Source of the DNA: Macrothele yani
Taxonomy: Eukaryota; Arthropoda; Arachnida; Araneae; Macrothelidae
DNA length: 64,000 nt
Assembly (NCBI GenBank): GCA_039090855.1
Contig: CM077034.1
Coordinates: 9,998,984 to 10,062,983, forward strand
Direction of reading: 5' to 3'
Part shown: positions 33,201 to 44,585 of the stretch, in pieces
Layout of the letters: each line of letters opens with the position of its first letter
Numbering within the stretch: position 1 is the first letter of the stretch
Translations under genes and position numbers: made by a program
Notes under the pieces: generated by a model
Database searches by the model: none
Told to the model about the DNA's origin: nothing
What the model saw: the letters and a program-made list of their open reading frames with translations, nothing else

Positions 33201-34730
33201 TCTGACCCCAGGTCTTAAACATCCCTTAGAAATAGGAAGCTAGGAGATTTGGGCTAGAGTGCCCGATAGGAAAGTGACACGGAAGCGAGGTAGAAGACGC
33301 CCTTATTTTCTACCAGGGGTCAGAAGGCTTAACGTGCCCATTCAATGCTCTAGTAGATCAGATCAGATCATATGTAGAGGATTTTAGGAAGGGAGTGTCT
33401 GACCCCAGGTCTTAAACATCCCTTAGAAATAGGAAGCTAGGAGATTTGGGCTAGAGTGCCCGATAGGAAAGTGACACGGAAGCGAGGTAGAAGACGCCCT
33501 TATTTACTACCGGGGTCAGAAGGCTTAACGTGCCCATTCAATGCTCTAGTAGATCAGATCAGATCACATGTAGAGGATTTTAGGAAGGGAGTGTCTGACC
33601 CCAGGTCTTAAATAACCCTTAGAAATAGGAAGCTAGGAGATTTAGGCTAGAGTGCCCGATAGGAAAGTGACACGGAAGCGAGGTAGAAGACGCCCTTATT
33701 TACTACCGGGGGTCAGAAGGCTTAACGTGCCCATTCAATGCTCTAGTAGATCAGATCAGATCATATGTAGAGGATTTTAGGAAGGGAGTGTCTGACCCCA
33801 GGTCTTAAACAACCCTTAGAAATAGGAAGCTAGGAGATTTAGGCTAGAGTGCCCGATAGGAAAGTGACACGGAAGTGAGGTAGAAGACGCCCTTGTTTAC
33901 TACCGGGGGTCAGAAGGCTTAACGTGCCCATTCAATGCTCTAGTAGATCAGATCAGATCATATGTAGAGGATTTTAGGAAGGGAGTGTCTGACCCCAGGT
34001 CTTAAACAACCCTTAGAAATAGGAAGCTAGGAGATTTGGGCTAGAGTCCCCGATAGGAAAGTGACACGGAAGCGAGGTAGAAGACGCCCTTATTTTCTAC
34101 CGGGGGTCAGAAGGCTTAACGTGCCCATTCAATGCTCTAGTAGATCAGATCAGATCATATGTAGAGGATTTTAGGAAGGGAGTGTCTGACCCCAGGTCTT
34201 AAACATCCCTTAGAAATAGGAAGCTAGGAGATTTGGGCTAGAGTGCCCGATAGGAAAGTGACACGGAAGCGAGGTAGAAGACGCCCTTATTTACTACCGG
34301 GGGTCAGAAGGCTTAACGTGCCCATTCAATGCTCTAGTAGATCAGATCAGATCATATGTAGAGGATTTTAGGAAGGGAGTGTCTGACCCCAGGTCTTAAA
34401 CAACCCTTAGAAATAGGAAGCTAGGAGATTTGGGCTAGAGTGCCCGATAGGAAAGTGACACGGAAGCGAGGTAGAAGACGCCCTTATTTACTACCGGGGG
34501 TCAGAAGGCTTAACGTGCCCATTCAATGCTCTAGTAGATCAGATCTGATCATATGTAGAGGATTTTAGGAAGGGAGTGTCTGACTCCAGGTCTTAAACAA
34601 CCCTTAGTATAAGTAGGAAGCTAGGAGATTTGGGCTAGAGTGCCGATAGGAAGGTCACACAGAAGCGAGGTAGAAAGGGGGAGGAAGACCCCGCTATTTA
34701 CCCGGGGTCCGACGGCTTAACGTGCCCATC
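27253..34730. repeat. 197-bp satellite array
   Basis: The block gctctagtagatcagatc recurs every 197 bp from 27441 to 34538, about 37 times. Units are nearly identical, with shared variants: several consecutive units at 31190-31990 carry acatgtagag, agatcttaaac and gggtacccga; a gaagtgagg variant recurs at 32301 and 33872, about eight units apart. This pattern points to block duplications. Confidence 0.96.
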
Positions 34731-34739
34731 CGATGCAAG

Positions 34740-34813
34740 GCGGATATTTAGTGGATCGAACCCGAGGTCTTCTCCAAGGCAGTTACGAACACTGACCACT
34801 AGGCCATCGGTGG
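34740..34813 (-). promoter_or_regulatory. SINE tRNA-like head with RNA polymerase III A and B boxes
   Basis: A box tggcctagtgg and B box gggttcgatcc, about 32 bases apart on the minus strand, match an internal Pol III promoter. This would drive transcription through the SINE. Confidence 0.75.
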
Positions 34814-34830
34814 CCCACACTGATAAGTCA
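34814..34830. repeat. 17-bp target-site duplication, right copy
   Basis: Identical to 27236-27252. Without the SINE the two flanks join into uninterrupted transposon L sequence. Confidence 0.93.
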
Positions 34831-35060
34831 GTCAGAGGTTCTGTTTAAATACAGCCGTTAAATCGCTCTCAGAACCCTACAGCGCCATCTGGTGGCCAGA
34901 AATGTAACTATTTTTTTTTGGTGCATAATTTCTGCGTTATGCACAAAAAAATCCCACGTCTCCCTGTGCATTTCTGTGAAAACCGCATCTGATTACTGTA
35001 AATACTTCGTGAATTATTGATTTTTTTTTTAATTTTCTGTTACTTTTGGATCACCCGGTA

Positions 35061-35470
35061 TATCTTAACGAACATTACCACATGTAAGCAGGCATTTCAT
35101 CATAAAATGTAGTATAAAATGTAAACGATTGTATCTTATTCTCAAATCTTTGCTGGCATCCAATAGCACAACATGTCTACCCCATGGTACAAATGTATTT
35201 CGTAATTTCCTTCAACTACAAATCTCACACTTAACTTCGAGTAATCTATAATGATTTTTAGTACCGTTACGAACTATGCACCGTGAAAGCCGGTGGTTGA
35301 CACACATCACGTGACTACCCTCTGGAGATGTTTCTACCACCTTAGGAGCTCCTAGCTCTGCTTACCTATATTCATGGTCTAAGTTGGTATGCGTGACTGG
35401 TCCCAGGAACACGACAACGATGTCTCCGTTGCTCTTTGGCGGACGAAATCGCCCAACCTCAGTTACATAG
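35061..35470. other. no gene recognised
   Basis: Unassigned intronic DNA between element L and the LINE. Confidence 0.4.
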
Positions 35471-36528
35471 AAGGTATTGAATGAATACGGTGTTACTGGG
35501 AATCTACTTTATAGTGTAAAAGCCATGTATGCTGGTAGTAGAGCTTGTGTACGAGTGAATGGTGTTTTATCAAAATGGTTTTTTATTGGTGCAGGAGTTC
35601 AAGGTTGTGTAATGTCACCATGGCTGTTTAATATATTTATGGATGCATGCATGCGTGAGGCCAAAATAGATAATAGTGGTTTATGTCTTGGTGATGTCCG
35701 TGTGTGCAGATTGCTGTATGCTGATGACACTGTCCTGTTGGCAGAGAGCAAAAGTGAGTTGCAGAGTATGTTGTCCCAGATGTACGAAGTTTGCATGAAA
35801 TTTAAACTGAGTATAAATAAAGGAAAAACCAAAGTTTTGGTTTTGAGAGAGGAACTGGTAGCACTGAATGTAATATAAGTCTAAACGGCACAGTCATTGA
35901 CTAGGTGAGCGAGTTTGTGTATTTAGGAAGCATGTTTGACAGAGAGAACAAGTTGGATGGTGAAATCAGTAGGCGAGTGAATTCTTCTTTGAAAGTCATA
36001 GCTGCTCTGGGAGGTTTTCATAGGAATGATGGGTTCTCTAGAGAGTCCCGCATGGCTGTGTATGAAACTGTAATTGTTCCTACTCTGATGTATGGCAGTG
36101 AAACCTGGGTACTGCAGAAGAAACATAGGAGTCGTTTGTGTGCTGGAGAAATGCGTTACTTACGTGGGGTTTGTGGCAATACACGATCTGATTGTGTGAC
36201 GAATGAAGATGTATTGCAGTTGTGTGATGTGAAGCAAAATCTTGTTAGCAAGGTGGAGACCAATATGCTTCGGTGGTTTGGCCATGTTGAAAGAATGAGT
36301 GATGAGATGCTTACTAAGAAAATATTTTCAGCCCAAGTGGCAGGAAGGAAAGGCAGAGGAAGGCCAAGGAAGTCATGGGTGGATCAGATTCAGGAGTGTC
36401 TGCATGAGAAAAAGATTATGAGTATGAAGTATAAAAAATCTTGTGTACGGTGGGTAATGGATATCAGTGAAGCACGAGTTGTATGTCAAGATCGCTGTAA
36501 ATGGAGAAGTTTGATACGACAACAGTAA
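35471..36528 (+). pseudogene. LINE reverse transcriptase C-terminal part (YADD type), copy 1
   Basis: A non-LTR reverse transcriptase starting within the palm: VLNEYGVTGNLLYSVKAMY, GVQGCVMSPWLFNIFMD, catalytic YADD in LLYADDTVLLAES, then KLSINKGKTKVLVL. A missing T near 35840 shifts the frame, and a Gln codon has become TAG near 35902. The frame continues EFVYLGSMFD, PTLMYGSETW, LRWFGHVERMSDEM and KGRGRPRKSWVDQIQECL to a stop at 36526-36528. It is 5'-truncated and inactive. It is a lineage distinct from the RTE copies (YADD versus FADD). The clade is not assigned with confidence. Confidence 0.88.
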
Positions 36529-37923
36529 GTAAAAATATCTGGAAGTTTGTATTTCTTTTTGGAGCTAACCTCTGAATCTCAGAGGACAGCTTAGTGATAT
36601 GTATGTATGTATGAAAGAATGAGTGATGAAATGCTTACTAAGAAAATCTTTTCAGCCCAAGTGGCAGGAAGGAAAGGCAGAGGAAGGCCAAGGAAGACAT
36701 GGGTGGATCAGATTCAGGAGTGTCTGCATGAGAAAAAGATTATGAGTATGAAGTATAAAAGATCTTGTGTACGGCGTGTAATGGATATCAGTGAAGCACG
36801 AGTTGTGTGTCAAGATCGCTGTAAATGGAGAAGTTTGATACGACAACACTAAGTAAACATATCTGGAAGTTTGTATTTCTTTTGGAGCTAACCTCTGAAT
36901 CTCAGAGAACAGCTTAGTGATATGTATGTATGTATGAAAGAATGAGTGATGAAATGCTTACTAAGAAAATCTTTTCAGCCCAAGTGGCAGGAAGGAAAGG
37001 CAGAGGAAGGCCAAGGAAGACATGGGTGGATCAGATTCAGGAGTGTCTGCATGAGAAAAAGATTATGAGTATGAAGTATAAAAGATCTTGTGTACGGCGT
37101 GTAATGGATATCAGTGAAGCTCGAGTTGTATGTCAAGATCGCTGTAAATGGAGAAGTTTGATACGACAACAATAAGTAAAAAATATCTGGAAGTTTGTAT
37201 TTCTTTTTGGAGCTAACCTCTGAATCTCAGAGAACAGCTTAGTGATATGTATGTATGTATGAAAGAATGAGTGATGAAATGCTTACTAAGAAAATCTTTT
37301 CAGCCCAAGTGGCAGGAAGGAAAGGCAGAGGAAGGCCAAGGAAGACATGGGTGGATCAGATTCAGGAGTGTCTGCATGAGAAAAAGATTATGAGTATGAA
37401 GTATAAAAGATCTTGTGTACGGCGTGTAATGGATATCAGTGAAGCACGAGTTGTATGTCAAGATCGCTGTAAATGGAGAAGTTTGATATGGCAACAGTAA
37501 GTAAAAATTATCTGGTAGTTTGTATTTCTTGGTGGAGCTAACCTCAGAATCTCAGAGAACAGCTTAGTGATATGTATGTATGTATGTATGAAAGAATGAG
37601 TGATGAAATGCTTATTAAGAAAATCTTTTCAGCCCCATTGGCAGGAAGGAAAGGCAGAGGAAGGCCAAGGAAGACATGGGTGGATCAGATTCAGGAGTGT
37701 CTGCATGAGAAAAAGATTATGAGTATGAAGTATAAAAGATCTTGTGTACGGCGTGTAATGGATATCAGTGAAGCACGAGTTGTATGTCAAGATCGCGGTA
37801 AATGGAGAAGTTTGATAAGACAACAGTAAGTAAAAATATCTGGAAGTTTGTATTTCTTTTTGGAGCTAACCTCTGAATCTCAGAGAACAGCTTAGTGATA
37901 TGTATGTATGTATGTATGTATGT
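36289..37923 (+). repeat. five tandem copies of the LINE 3' end (~324-bp unit)
   Basis: The LINE C-terminal coding end plus 3' UTR plus TATG tail (gaaagaatgagtgatga onward) occurs at 36289, 36613, 36936, 37261 and 37590, spacing 323-329 bp. Each later unit begins directly after the previous (TATG)n tail. Every unit keeps the frame KGRGRPRKTWVDQIQECL to the stop, which produces apparent 81-85-residue small genes that are not real genes. Confidence 0.93.
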
Positions 37924-38930
37924 ACTTGTGGGATTATTCTGATCAACGGGTTTGATGTGTCAACCCACAACCACGTCATCTCTGGCGCCTCTGTGCTCTA
38001 CTGCAGTCCAGATGGGCATGTGTGCTTCGGGCAACTTCCCAGTGCCTCATTGTGTGCATGCCATGCTGTCTCACAGCTGTAATATGGGCCAAAGATGGTT
38101 ATTCCCATTGTTAAGTAGGTGTTCATATTATTTTTATATGACCTGTGTGTGGGTGATATTACATATGAAAATGTATGTCTTAAAAGGATATATCTTGTAG
38201 AATGTTGGTAATTCGTATTGACAAAGCAGAACTATGATGGCGAGAATATATTAGCAAAAGTGAAATGCTTTACCTGAGTTACACGAGCTGCACTGAAGTC
38301 AAGCTGCATGCTGATGAAGTAATTGCACGGCAAATTTTTCATTTTGCCAGAGTTTTTGGAGGGAACCCAGAACACGTACAGTTGAAATTTGGCCGTGCCA
38401 GTGGTACGGTGTGTTAGAGTTATCCACTAACCGCTCATCAGGTCAAAGTTTAAGCTGGCTTAAAAAATGCTGTTGCAAAAATGTTAAAATGGGGAAAGAA
38501 GTTGTAGCAAAATGCTAAAGAAAGTTAGCCACTTTTGTCACTTGGAAAATCGTATCAAGTGAATCCATACCTGCGAACTACTACGGATCTTGTTGTCTGA
38601 CTACAGAACTATGGAACGCATTGTCGAAACAACGGATTCTGCAAATTTATTTTATTTTTTGTTATAATTTTATGATATACAGGAGATTCTGAAGGCTGTC
38701 TTTGAAGGAGTGAAACGGAATTCTGTCCTACATCTGTAACGCAAATTCTTTTGTACACATTTTCTCAAAAACTATCACTTTGTCGAGTTTGAAATTTTGA
38801 ACACAAATAAAAACAACCCCATAGCTAATAAGTGTCGCGGTTATTTTTCCGAAAAATGAGTTAGAATCTTTTTTTTTTTTTTAATTCAATCTATCTGACT
38901 CGAAAGAATTCCAATTTTGACGCTAGATGG
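37924..38930. other. no gene recognised
   Basis: Unassigned intronic DNA, including a poly-T stretch near 38870. No exon with supported splice sites was seen. Confidence 0.4.
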
Positions 38931-38959
38931 TGCCAGAAATTAGCTTGGCAGTGTTTCCG

Positions 38960-41900
38960 TAGAGAAGAAACGAACTCTCTCATTTCTGTCTGATTTATTT
39001 AATTATCCAGGCCAAATAGAAATCAAAGAATGGGCACTGAAGTGAGATTGAAATCTTGCCTTCTGTAGATCATCTTAAATTCTACTGTACGTTCATTTTT
39101 GAAGAGAAAATGTGTACATTACCAGAAAACACTTCAATGTGAGACAGAAACTATGCCTATCGATTAAGCTCCACCCCCAAACAATGTCATTGGTTAAAAC
39201 GTAACAGCACATATTTTGTATCTCTCATTTCTGTCTGATTTTTTTAATTATCTAGGCCAAATAGAAATCAAAGAATGGGCACTGAAGTGAGATTGGAATC
39301 TTGCCTTCTGTAGATCATCTTAAATTCTACTGTACATTCATTTTTTGAAGAGAAAATGTGTACATTACCAGAAAACACTTCAATGTGAGACAGAAACTAC
39401 GCCTATCTATTAAGCTCCACCCCCAAACAATGTCATTGGTTAAAACGTAACAGCACGTATTTTGTATCTCGCATTTCTGTCTGATTTTTTTTAATTATCT
39501 AGGCCAAATAGAAATCAAAGAATGGGCACTGAAGTGAGATTGGAATCTTGTCTTCCATAGATCATCTTAAATTCTACTGTACGTTCGCTTTTTGAAGAGA
39601 AAATGTGTACATTACCAGAAAACACTTCAATTTGAGACAGAAACTACACCTATCTGTTAAGCTCCACCCCCAAACAATGTCATTGGTTAAAACGTAACAG
39701 CACGTATTTTGTATCTCTCATTTCTGTCTGATTTTTTTAATTATCTAGGCCAAATAGAAATCAAAGAATGGGCACTGAAGTGAGATTCGAATCTTGTCTT
39801 CTATAGATCATCTTAAATTCTACTGTACATTCATTTTTTGAAGAGAAAATGTGTACATTACCAGAAAACACTTGAATGTGAGACAGAAACTACGCTTATC
39901 CATTAAGCTCCACCCCAAACAATGTCATTGGTTAAAACGTAACAGCACGTATTTTGTATCTCTCATTTCTGTCTGATTTTTTTAATTATCTGAACCAAAT
40001 AGAAATTAAAAAATGGGCACTGAAGTGAGATTGGAATCTTGTCTTCTATAGATCATCTTAAATTCTACTGTACGTTCATTTTTTGAAGAGAAAATGTGTA
40101 CATTACCAGAAAACACTTCAATTTGAGACAGAAACTACACCTATCTATTAAGCTCCACCCCCAAACAATGTCATTGGTTAAAACGTAACAGCACGTATTT
40201 TGTATCTCTCATTTCTGTCTGATTTTTTTAATTATCTGAACCAAATAGAAATTAAAAAATGGGCACTGAAGTGAGATTGGAATCTTGTCTTCTACAGATC
40301 ATCTTAAATTCTACTGTACGTTCATTTTTTGAAGAGAAAATGTGTACATTACCAGAAAACACTTCAATTTGAGACAGAAACTACACCTATCTATTAAGCT
40401 CCAACCCCAAACAATGTCATTGGTTAAAACGTAACAGCACGTATTTTTGTATCTCTCATTTCTGTCTGACTTTTTAATTATCTGAACCAAATAGAAATTA
40501 AAAAATGGGCACTGAAGTGAGATTGGAATCTTGTCTTCTATAGATCATCTTAAATTCTACTGTATGTTCGTTTTTTGAAGAGAAAATGTGTACATTACCA
40601 GAAAACACTTCAATTTGAGACAGAAACTACACCTATCTATTAAGCTCCACCCCCAAACAATGTCATTGGTTAAAACGTAACAGCACGTATTTTGTATCTC
40701 TCATTTCTGTCTGATTTTTTTAATTATCTGAACCAAATAGAAATTAAAAAATGGGCACTGAAGTGAGATTGGAATCTTGTCTTCTATAGATCATCTTAAA
40801 TTCTACTGTACGTTCATTTTTTGAAGAGAAAATGTGTACATTACCAGAAAACACTTCAATTTGAGACAGAAACTACACCTATCTATTAAGCTCCACCCCC
40901 AAACAATGTCAGTGGTTAAAACGTAACAGCACGTATTTTGTATCTCTCATTTCTGTCTGATTTTTTTAATTATCTGAACCAAATAGAAATTAAAAAATGG
41001 GCACTGAAGTGAGATTGGAATCTTGTCTTCTATAGATCATCTTAAATTCTACTGTACGTTCATTTTTTGAAGAGAAAATGTGTACATTACCAGAAAACAC
41101 TTCAATTTGAGACAGAAACTACACCTATCTATTAAGCTCCACCCCCAAACAATGTCATTGGTTAAAACGTAACAGCACGTATTTTGTATCTCTCATTTCT
41201 GTCTGATTTTTTTAATTATCTGAACCAAATAGAAATTAAAAAATGGGCACTGAAGTGAGATTGGAATCTTGTCTTCTACAGATCATCTTAAATTCTACTG
41301 TACGTTCATTTTTTGAAGAGAAAATGTGTACATTACCAGAAAACACTTCAATTTGAGACAGAAACTACACCTATCTATTAAGCTCCAACCCCAAACAATG
41401 TCATTGGTTAAAACGTAACAGCACGTATTTTGTATCTCTCATTTCTGTCTGACTTTTTAATTATCTGAACCAAATAGAAATTAAAAAATGGGCACTGAAG
41501 TGAGATCGGAATCTTGTCTTCTATAGATCATCTTAAATTCTACTGTATGTTCGTTTTTTGAAGAGAAAATGTGTACATTACCAGAAAACACTTCAATTTG
41601 AGACAGAAACTACACCTATCTATTAAGCTCCACCCCCAAACAATGTCATTGGTTAAAACGTAACAGCACGTATTTTGTATCTCTCATTTCTGTCTGATTT
41701 TTTTAATTATCTGAACCAAATAGAAATCAAAGAATGGGCACTGAAGTGAGATTGGAATCTTGTCTTCTACAGATCATCTTAAATTCTACTGTACATTCAT
41801 TTTTTTAAGAGAAAATGTGTACATTACCAGAAAACACTTCAATTTGAGACAGAAACTACACCTATCTATTAAGCTCCACCCCCAAACAATGTCAGTGGTT

Positions 41901-42905
41901 AAAACGTAACAGCACGTATTTTGTATCTCTCATTTCTGTCTGATTTTTTTAATTATTTGAACCAAATAGAAATTAAAAAATGGGCACTGAAGTGAGATTG
42001 GAATCTTGTCTTGTATAAATCATCTTAAATTCTACTGCACGTTCATTTTTTGAAGAGAAAATGTGTACATTACCAGAAAACACTTCAATTTGAGACAGAA
42101 ACTACGCCTATCTATTAAGCTCCACCCCCAAACAATGTCATTGGTTAAAACGTAACAGCACGTATTTTGTATCTCTCATTTCTGTCTGATTTTTTTAATT
42201 ATCTAGGCCAAATAGAAATCAAAGAATAGGCACTGAAGTGAGATTGGAATCTTGTCTTCTATAGATCATCTTAAATTCTACTGTACGTTCATTTTTTGAA
42301 GAGAAAATGTGTACATTACCAGAAAACACTTGAATGTGAGACAGAAACTACGCTTATCCATTAAGCTCCACCCCCAAACAATGTCATTGGTTAAAACGTA
42401 ACAGCACGTATTTTGTATCTCTCATTTCTGTCTGATTTTTTAATTATCTGAACCAAATAGAAATCAAAGAATGGGCACTGAAGTGAGATTGGAATCTTGT
42501 CTTCTATAAATCATCTTAAATTCTACTGTACGTTCGTTTTTTGAAGAGAAAATGTGTACATTACCAGAAAACACTTCAATGTGAGACAGAAACTATGCTT
42601 ATCCATTAAGCTCCATCCCCAAACAATGTCATTGGTTAAAACGTAACAGCACGTATTTTGTATCTCTCATTTCTGTCTGATTTTTTTAATTATCTGAACC
42701 AAATAGAAATCAAAGAATGGGCACTGAAGTGAGATTGGAATCTTGTCTTCTATAAATCATCTTAAATTTTACTGTACGTTCATTTTTTGAAGAGAAAATG
42801 TGTACATTACCAGAAAACACTTCAATGTGAGACAGAAACTACGCCTACTTGCTAAGCTCCTCCTCCAAACAATGTCATTGGTTAAAACGTAACAGCGCAT
42901 ATTTT
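38960..42905. repeat. 245-bp satellite array, about 16 units
   Basis: The block catttctgtctgat recurs at 38981, 39226, 39472, 39719, 39964 and so on to about 42905. Units share gggcactgaagtgagattgg and tgtcattggttaaaacgtaa. Sequence variants (aggccaaatag versus gaaccaaatag) occur in runs, with the aggcc form at both edges and the gaacc form in the middle, a sign of internal expansion. Confidence 0.95.
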
Positions 42906-43149
42906 GTCTTTTCATTGTGGAGCCAACGAGAGACCGCTGCCATTCTGAATATGGTAAGGTCTTCAGTCATTCGCTGACGCCAACTTCTGGGACAATCCCT
43001 CAAGATGTAAAAGGCCACGCTTAAGCAGTGATATTTTGCGCCATCTATCGCAGAAGATGAAGCCTAACACCCATTCAAAGACAGTCTTAAGCGAATTCCC
43101 GTAATTCCTCTTTTTTTTTTTTTTCATCATTTACATCATTCTCAAGATC
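42906..43149. other. no gene recognised
   Basis: Spacer between the satellite and the Tc1-like relic. Confidence 0.4.
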
Positions 43150-43607
43150 AATGCAAAACTGAAGAGAATTTGAGGGCAGAGTGTCATTTCCCAACTGTGG
43201 GTGATATTTCATGTATTACATGCTTTCATGGCACTTGTGCATCCTGTGGCCAATGTTCTTTTTTGCAAGACAATGCACCGCCCTAACGAGCCGCAACCAC
43301 CTAGATGTGGCTCCGAGGAACATTCATTTGAGTTTGGAACTATCCAGTGGCCCCCTAAGTCCCTGGATTTAAACCCTGAGGAAGCTTTCTGGCGTGCTGT
43401 GAAGTGGAACATCAGCTCCATGGATCATGGATCAACGTCTTGGCCGGAGTTTTGGACAATGCTGCAACAGGCATGGCTGGCAGTACGTGCTGAAAGCCGC
43501 CAGCATCTGGTGGAGTCAATGCCATGGTGTGTACAGGCTGTTATTCTTACTAGAGGAGGACCAACACGCTATTTGGTAGGTATTTCTAATGTTTTGTCCA
43601 TTGAGTG
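43150..43607 (+). pseudogene. Tc1-like transposase C-terminal relic
   Basis: The frame around 43345-43580 reads QWPPKSLDLNPEEAFWRAVK, a worn form of the Tc1 WPPxSPDLNPIExxW block with its catalytic Glu, followed by LVESMPWCVQAVILTRGGPT and TRY, the usual Tc1 C-terminus. A likely right inverted-repeat end ..ttgtccattgagtg lies at 43594-43607, before TA at 43608-43609. The N-terminal and central parts are missing. It is an old, diverged copy only about 50 bp from a RABGGTB exon. Confidence 0.72.
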
Positions 43608-43654
43608 TACATGCATGTTTACAAAGACACAGACAAAATGAACTAAGTGCTAAC

Positions 43655-43760
43655 CCCATTTATCTCCAAAGAAGCTCCCATCTTCTTGTTGTAAGCCTTT
43701 AACATATTCCACTGTTTTGTTCACATCAGTAGCATCTATGGCATCATACATTGCAAGAAT
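43655..43760 (-). CDS. RABGGTB: Rab geranylgeranyltransferase beta subunit, exon 1 of the 3 in this window
   Basis: This 106-nt exon encodes 35 codons plus one base: ILAMYDAIDATDVNKTVEYV, then KGLQQEDGSFFGDKW and a G that completes Gly with the next exon. I recognise the LYD..xxDVNKxVEYVxxLQxEDGSFxGDxWGE region of RABGGTB, a prenyltransferase beta-subunit repeat that helps form the lipid-binding barrel. Minus-strand borders are an acceptor with a T-rich tract (ttttttcag before ATTCTTGC) and a donor (gttagc after AAATGGG). The following exon is at 7860-7808, so the intervening intron is 35.8 kb. The preceding exon, expected to end with an SAVQ-like segment, was not found up to 64000. Confidence 0.92.
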
Positions 43761-43770
43761 CTGAAAAAAA

Positions 43771-44585
43771 TACGTGCAAAATATAACTCTGCTAATGACT
43801 ATGCATGTTAAAAAGTGCAATATCTCTGCTTATGACTACACATGCTAAAAAGTGCTAAATATAACTCTGCTAATTACTACACATGTTAAAATGTGCAAAA
43901 TATAACTTTGTTAATGACAACACATGCCAGAAAGTGCAAAATGTAACTTTGCTAATGACTACACATGCTAAAAAGTGCAAAATGTAACTCTGCTAATGAC
44001 TACACATGTTAAAAAGTGCAAAAATGTAACTCTGCTAATGGCTACACATGTTAAAAAGTGCAAAATTTAACTCTGCTAATGACTACATGTTATAAAGTGA
44101 AATACATAACTCTGCTAATGACTACACTTGCTAAAAAGTGCAAAATGTAACTCTGCTTATGACTACACATGTTAAAAAGTGCAAAATATAACTCTGCTAA
44201 TGGCTACACATGCTAAAAAGTGCAAAATATAACTGCTAATCACTACACATGTTAAAAGTGCAAAATATAACTCTGCTAATGACTACACATGTTAAAAAGT
44301 GTAAAATATAACTCTGCTAATGGATGCACATGTTAAAAAGTGCAAAATATAACTCTATTAATTACTACACATGTTAAAAAGTGCAAAATATAACTCTGCT
44401 AATGGCTGCACATGCTAAAAAGTGCAAAATTTAACTCTGCTAATGGATAAACAAGTTAAAAAGTGCAAAATATAACTCCGCTAATGACTACACGTGTTAA
44501 AAAGTGCAAAATGTAACTTTGCTAACGACTACACATGTTAAAAAGTGCAAAATATAACTCTGCTAATGACTACACATGTTGACAG
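43771..44585. repeat. 41-bp minisatellite, about 19-20 units
   Basis: Units of the form aactctgctaatgactacac followed by atgttaaaaagtgcaaaatat. The array begins about 10 bp from the RABGGTB exon, that is, it occupies the branch-point region of the upstream intron on the minus strand. Confidence 0.92.

Larger units (their letters stand above)
27253..34813 (-). mobile_element. tRNA-headed SINE with body expanded into a 197-bp satellite (7561 bp)
   Basis: On the minus strand the insertion begins at 34813 with a tRNA-like head (A box 34796-34806, B box 34753-34763), passes into a body, and the body is then repeated about 37 times with a 197-bp period down to 27253, where it ends in a GATC/TGATCT-rich tail. 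Perfect 17-bp direct repeats flank it, as expected for target-primed retrotransposition. Head and tail occur only once, at the two ends, so the array belongs to one SINE insertion. No protein is encoded. Confidence 0.85.
24700..35058 (-). mobile_element. Tc/mariner-like element L with ~190-bp inverted ends, swollen to 10.4 kb
   Basis: The left end (TA at 24698-24699, then ccaggtgatccaaaagtaac) matches the right end (ending at 35058, TA 35059-35060) in reverse complement over roughly 190 bp, including the ttacagtaatcagatgcggt block. The element contains a broken transposase, a 36-bp minisatellite and a 7561-bp SINE insertion with its own target duplication. Without these the element would be about 1.6 kb, normal for this superfamily. 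Confidence 0.9.

Noticed and set aside
27253..34730. A CRISPR array, because of regular repeats
   Set aside because: The whole 197-bp unit is repeated with no unique spacers, in a eukaryotic genome.
36607..37829. Four small plus-strand genes of 81-85 codons
   Set aside because: They are tandem copies of a LINE C-terminal end, each starting at a chance ATG in the TATG tail.
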